A stretch of 64,000 nt of DNA from Osmia lignaria lignaria (Eukaryota; Arthropoda; Insecta; Hymenoptera; Megachilidae): the NCBI RefSeq assembly GCF_051020975.1, contig NW_027478169.1, positions 10,044,001 through 10,108,000 on the forward strand, read 5' to 3'. Made by a program: the position numbers and the translations under genes. Each line of letters opens with the position of its first letter. The first letter of the stretch is position 1. This document shows, one piece after another, positions 61,662-64,000 of the stretch. The notes beneath the pieces were generated by a model, which worked only from the letters and a program-made list of their open reading frames with translations, searched no databases and was not told the DNA's origin.

Positions 61662-64000
61662 AAATCAAAGTTCCGGAATTAGAATTAGAAACAGCTGAAT
61701 TTTTAATTGACGGTGGCGCGGCAGTTAACTTAATAGTGCGCGATGTTCTCGGAGATCAAGCCAAACGTATCACTAAAGAAGTTATTGAAATCACAGGACT
61801 TACAAAATCACCTATTTATAGCATAGGAACCACAATTCTTCACATTCACGGTAAGCCTGCATTATTTTACGTAGTAGAGAACCTTGCAATAGAAGCCGAT
61901 GGAATTATAGGCAGCCCATTTTTATTACAAGAAGAAGCAGAAATTTCATATTATCATGGAACACTAGTATTGAAAGATAAACCTATTCGACCACTTCGTT
62001 TTTCAAATTACCGAGATTTAGCTCAGCAGAAAAATCCGAATTCGACTAAACACCGTATCGAAGCTCGAACAACAAAACAAATTGCAATTCACATAGCTAA
62101 TCCAAATATTAAAGAGGGATACTTACCGCGACTCAAAACATCAGAAAATATATACATTGGCGAAGCAGCAGTATATAATCGTGACGGCATTTGTTACGCG
62201 TTAGCAACGAATACCGGAGAAGACGATGTAGACATCGAAATTGAACCTCAATACATTCATCCTTACGATATTTACGACTCGTCGGACGACGACCCAATTT
62301 CTTCATATATGACCGAAAACACACCAGAAAATAGAGCAACACGAATTAGAAATCTTTTAAGAACCGATCATCTCAATGCAGAAGAACGTAAACATGTATT
62401 CAACATCGTCGACGAATTTTCAGACAGATTTTACTTGCCTGGAGACAAACTAGGAGAAGTACCGAATTTTTACCATTCAATTCATGCAACAGATGACGTA
62501 CCGATTAATACAAGACAATACCGATATCCACCAGTACACCAAGACGAAATACAACGTCAAGTAAAGGCTCTGTTATTACAAGGAGTCATACAGCCATCTA
62601 GTTCACCATATAATTCTCCGTTATGGATTGTACCAAAGAAACCAGACGCTAAGGGCAATAAGCGTTGGCGTATGGTAATCGATTTCCGAGCCTTAAACGA
62701 AAAGACTTTGAGTGATAAATTTCCTTTGCCGAATATCACCGAAATTCTAGATAAATTGGGAGGAGCAAAATATTTCACAATTTTTGATATAGCAAATGGA
62801 TTTCATCAAGTTCAAATGGATCCTAAGGATTGTCCGAAAACAGCATTCACAACACCGGATGGGCATTTTGAATTTGTACGCATGCCATTTGGTTTAAAAA
62901 ATGCACCACCGACATTTCAACGCTTAATGAATCAAGTTATATCTGGTCTAGAGAACGCTCATGTATTCATAGACGATATGGTTGTTTTCTCTTCATCACT
63001 ACGAGAACATGAAATAAAAGTAAAAAAATTACTCAATCGGCTCAGAGAATTTGGACTTACACTGCAGATTGATAAATGCGAATTCTTACGTAAGGAGGTT
63101 ACTTATTTAGGACACATTTTAACAGAAAATGGTGTTAAGCCAGATCCTCGTAAATTACAAGCTGTAAAAGAATTTCCCATTCCTAAAACACAGAAAAATG
63201 TCCAGCAGTTCTTGGGACTGACAGGATATTATCGCCGTTTCATAAAAGATTATTCTATTAAATCAAAACCATTAGTTCAGTTATTAGGTAAAGGAATTCG
63301 TTTTAAGTGGACCGAAGACCAGCAAAAAAGTTTTGAAAATTTACGCGACGAACTCTGTACACAACCAATTTTACAATATCCGGATTTTAATCGACCATTC
63401 ATTGTTACCACTGACGCATCAGATTACGCAATTGGAGCTGTACTTAGTCAAGGAGAAATAGGAAACGATCTACCAATTGCCTACGCATCTCGTACCTTAA
63501 ATAAAGCCGAAAGGAATTATTCTGCTACAGAAAAGGAATGTCTTGCAATGGTTTACGCAGTACAATATTTCAGACCGTATCTTTATGGAACAAAATTCAC
63601 ACTCGTCACAGATCACCGACCGTTAGTCTGGTTACACTCTGTCAAGGATCCGACATCACGACTTATGAAGTGGAGACTCAGACTCTTAGAGTACGAATAT
63701 CAGGTTATCCATAAAGCAGGAAAGACGAACAAGAACGCAGACGCATTATCACGTAACCCAGTACCATCTTGCTTACCACTTATACCCCGAGATCCTCAAG
63801 ACCCCGATTACAAGCACATAGGACAGAAACCAGAAATCGACACGGATTCCATAGGATTTCGTGTGCGGCAACTACAAAGGGACAGGGAAAGGAGACCGAA
63901 ATATCAAGAGGAAAACACTAGCTCTGATGAAGAACCAGCCCGTGGGAAGGTTCAACATTCTCCAATAGCAGATAGACCGAGAGTCTTACCTAACTTATCG
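61547..64000 (+). CDS. pol: Pol polyprotein (protease, reverse transcriptase, RNase H), 3' end beyond window
   Basis: This frame is open for 818 codons from the frameshift point to the window edge and is expressed as a Gag-Pol fusion by -1 frameshifting. It has no obvious start of its own. Residues are counted from 61547. An aspartic protease begins near residue 50, with the active-site loop IDGGAAVN (Asp55) and a later GIIG motif; the usual D-S/T-G-A has Gly in second place. Reverse transcriptase spans about 318-520, with VIDFRALNEK, FDIANGFHQV (Asp414), MPFGLKNAPPTFQR and the FIDDM catalytic loop (Asp476, Asp477). RNase H spans about 615-725, with TTDASD (Asp623), TEKECLA (Glu662/664), VTDHRPL (Asp689) and the closing NADALSR. 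A charged linker follows. Integrase should come next, outside the window. The RT and RNase H catalytic residues are present and no stop interrupts the frame. Confidence 0.93.

Larger units (their letters stand above)
59558..64000 (+). mobile_element. Ty3/Gypsy LTR retrotransposon, 5' part, inserted in the satellite
   Basis: The element starts abruptly inside a satellite monomer after ...AGAACAACAA. The visible order is 5' LTR, primer-binding site, leader, gag and pol with protease, reverse transcriptase and RNase H. This order, the CCHC Gag and the RT sequence type fit the Gypsy branch of Metaviridae; the RT resembles the insect 17.6/297 type as I remember it. Integrase, any env-like gene and the 3' LTR lie outside the window. 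No stop codon or frame break is seen in gag or in the 2.5 kb of pol present, so this copy looks potentially intact. The target-site duplication cannot be read without the 3' flank. It should be a few bases ending in ACAA just left of 59558. Confidence 0.95.

Noticed and set aside
60914..62778. Minus-strand and alternative-frame short frames opposite gag and pol
   Set aside because: They are antisense or frame shadows of the well-supported gag and pol frames, with no domains of their own.

Overview
The window is eukaryotic repeat DNA, most likely from an insect or other arthropod. It has two parts: about 59.6 kb of one tandem satellite, and then the 5' 4.4 kb of a Ty3/Gypsy LTR retrotransposon inserted into that satellite. 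The arthropod assignment is an inference. It rests on the Gypsy-type Gag and Pol, the CAACATGG start context and an arthropod-like TATA/initiator layout in the LTR. I cannot name the species. I see no host gene, tRNA, rRNA or CRISPR array.

Bases 1-59557 are a head-to-tail array of a 322-bp monomer. There are 184 complete copies plus about half a copy at each end. Stepping by monomer, the whole array is explained by 322-bp units with only two kinds of length variant: six 319-bp units that lost one GAA triplet, and seven 321-bp units that lost one base near a T-run. The left end runs off the window, so the array is longer than seen. On top of the monomer period lie many larger repeats of 2, 3, 4, 6 and 17-18 monomers, some tandem and some dispersed. 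The largest is a 17-monomer block (19805-25272) followed directly by an 18-monomer version (25273-31062). The one-monomer difference between them can be traced to a single exchange inside one monomer. Variant markers are zoned along the array, as expected for ongoing unequal exchange and local amplification. A centromeric or pericentromeric location is plausible but not shown.

At 59557/59558 the satellite stops inside a monomer and a 741-bp 5' LTR begins (59558-60298, TGTCACGT...ACGTAACA). After it come a tRNA primer-binding site, a short leader with an 18-bp direct repeat, gag (60489-61661, CCHC zinc knuckle) and pol. Pol lies in the -1 frame and stays open to the window end, with protease, reverse transcriptase and RNase H. 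A canonical slippery heptamer TTTAAAC sits in the gag/pol overlap at the phase needed for -1 frameshifting. Integrase and the 3' LTR lie beyond the window. The visible part has no stop or frame break, so the element looks young or still intact.

The many short open frames on the minus strand of the satellite are not genes. They have no ATG (they begin at TTG), eleven copies carry TGA nonsense changes, and the family variants change amino acids freely.
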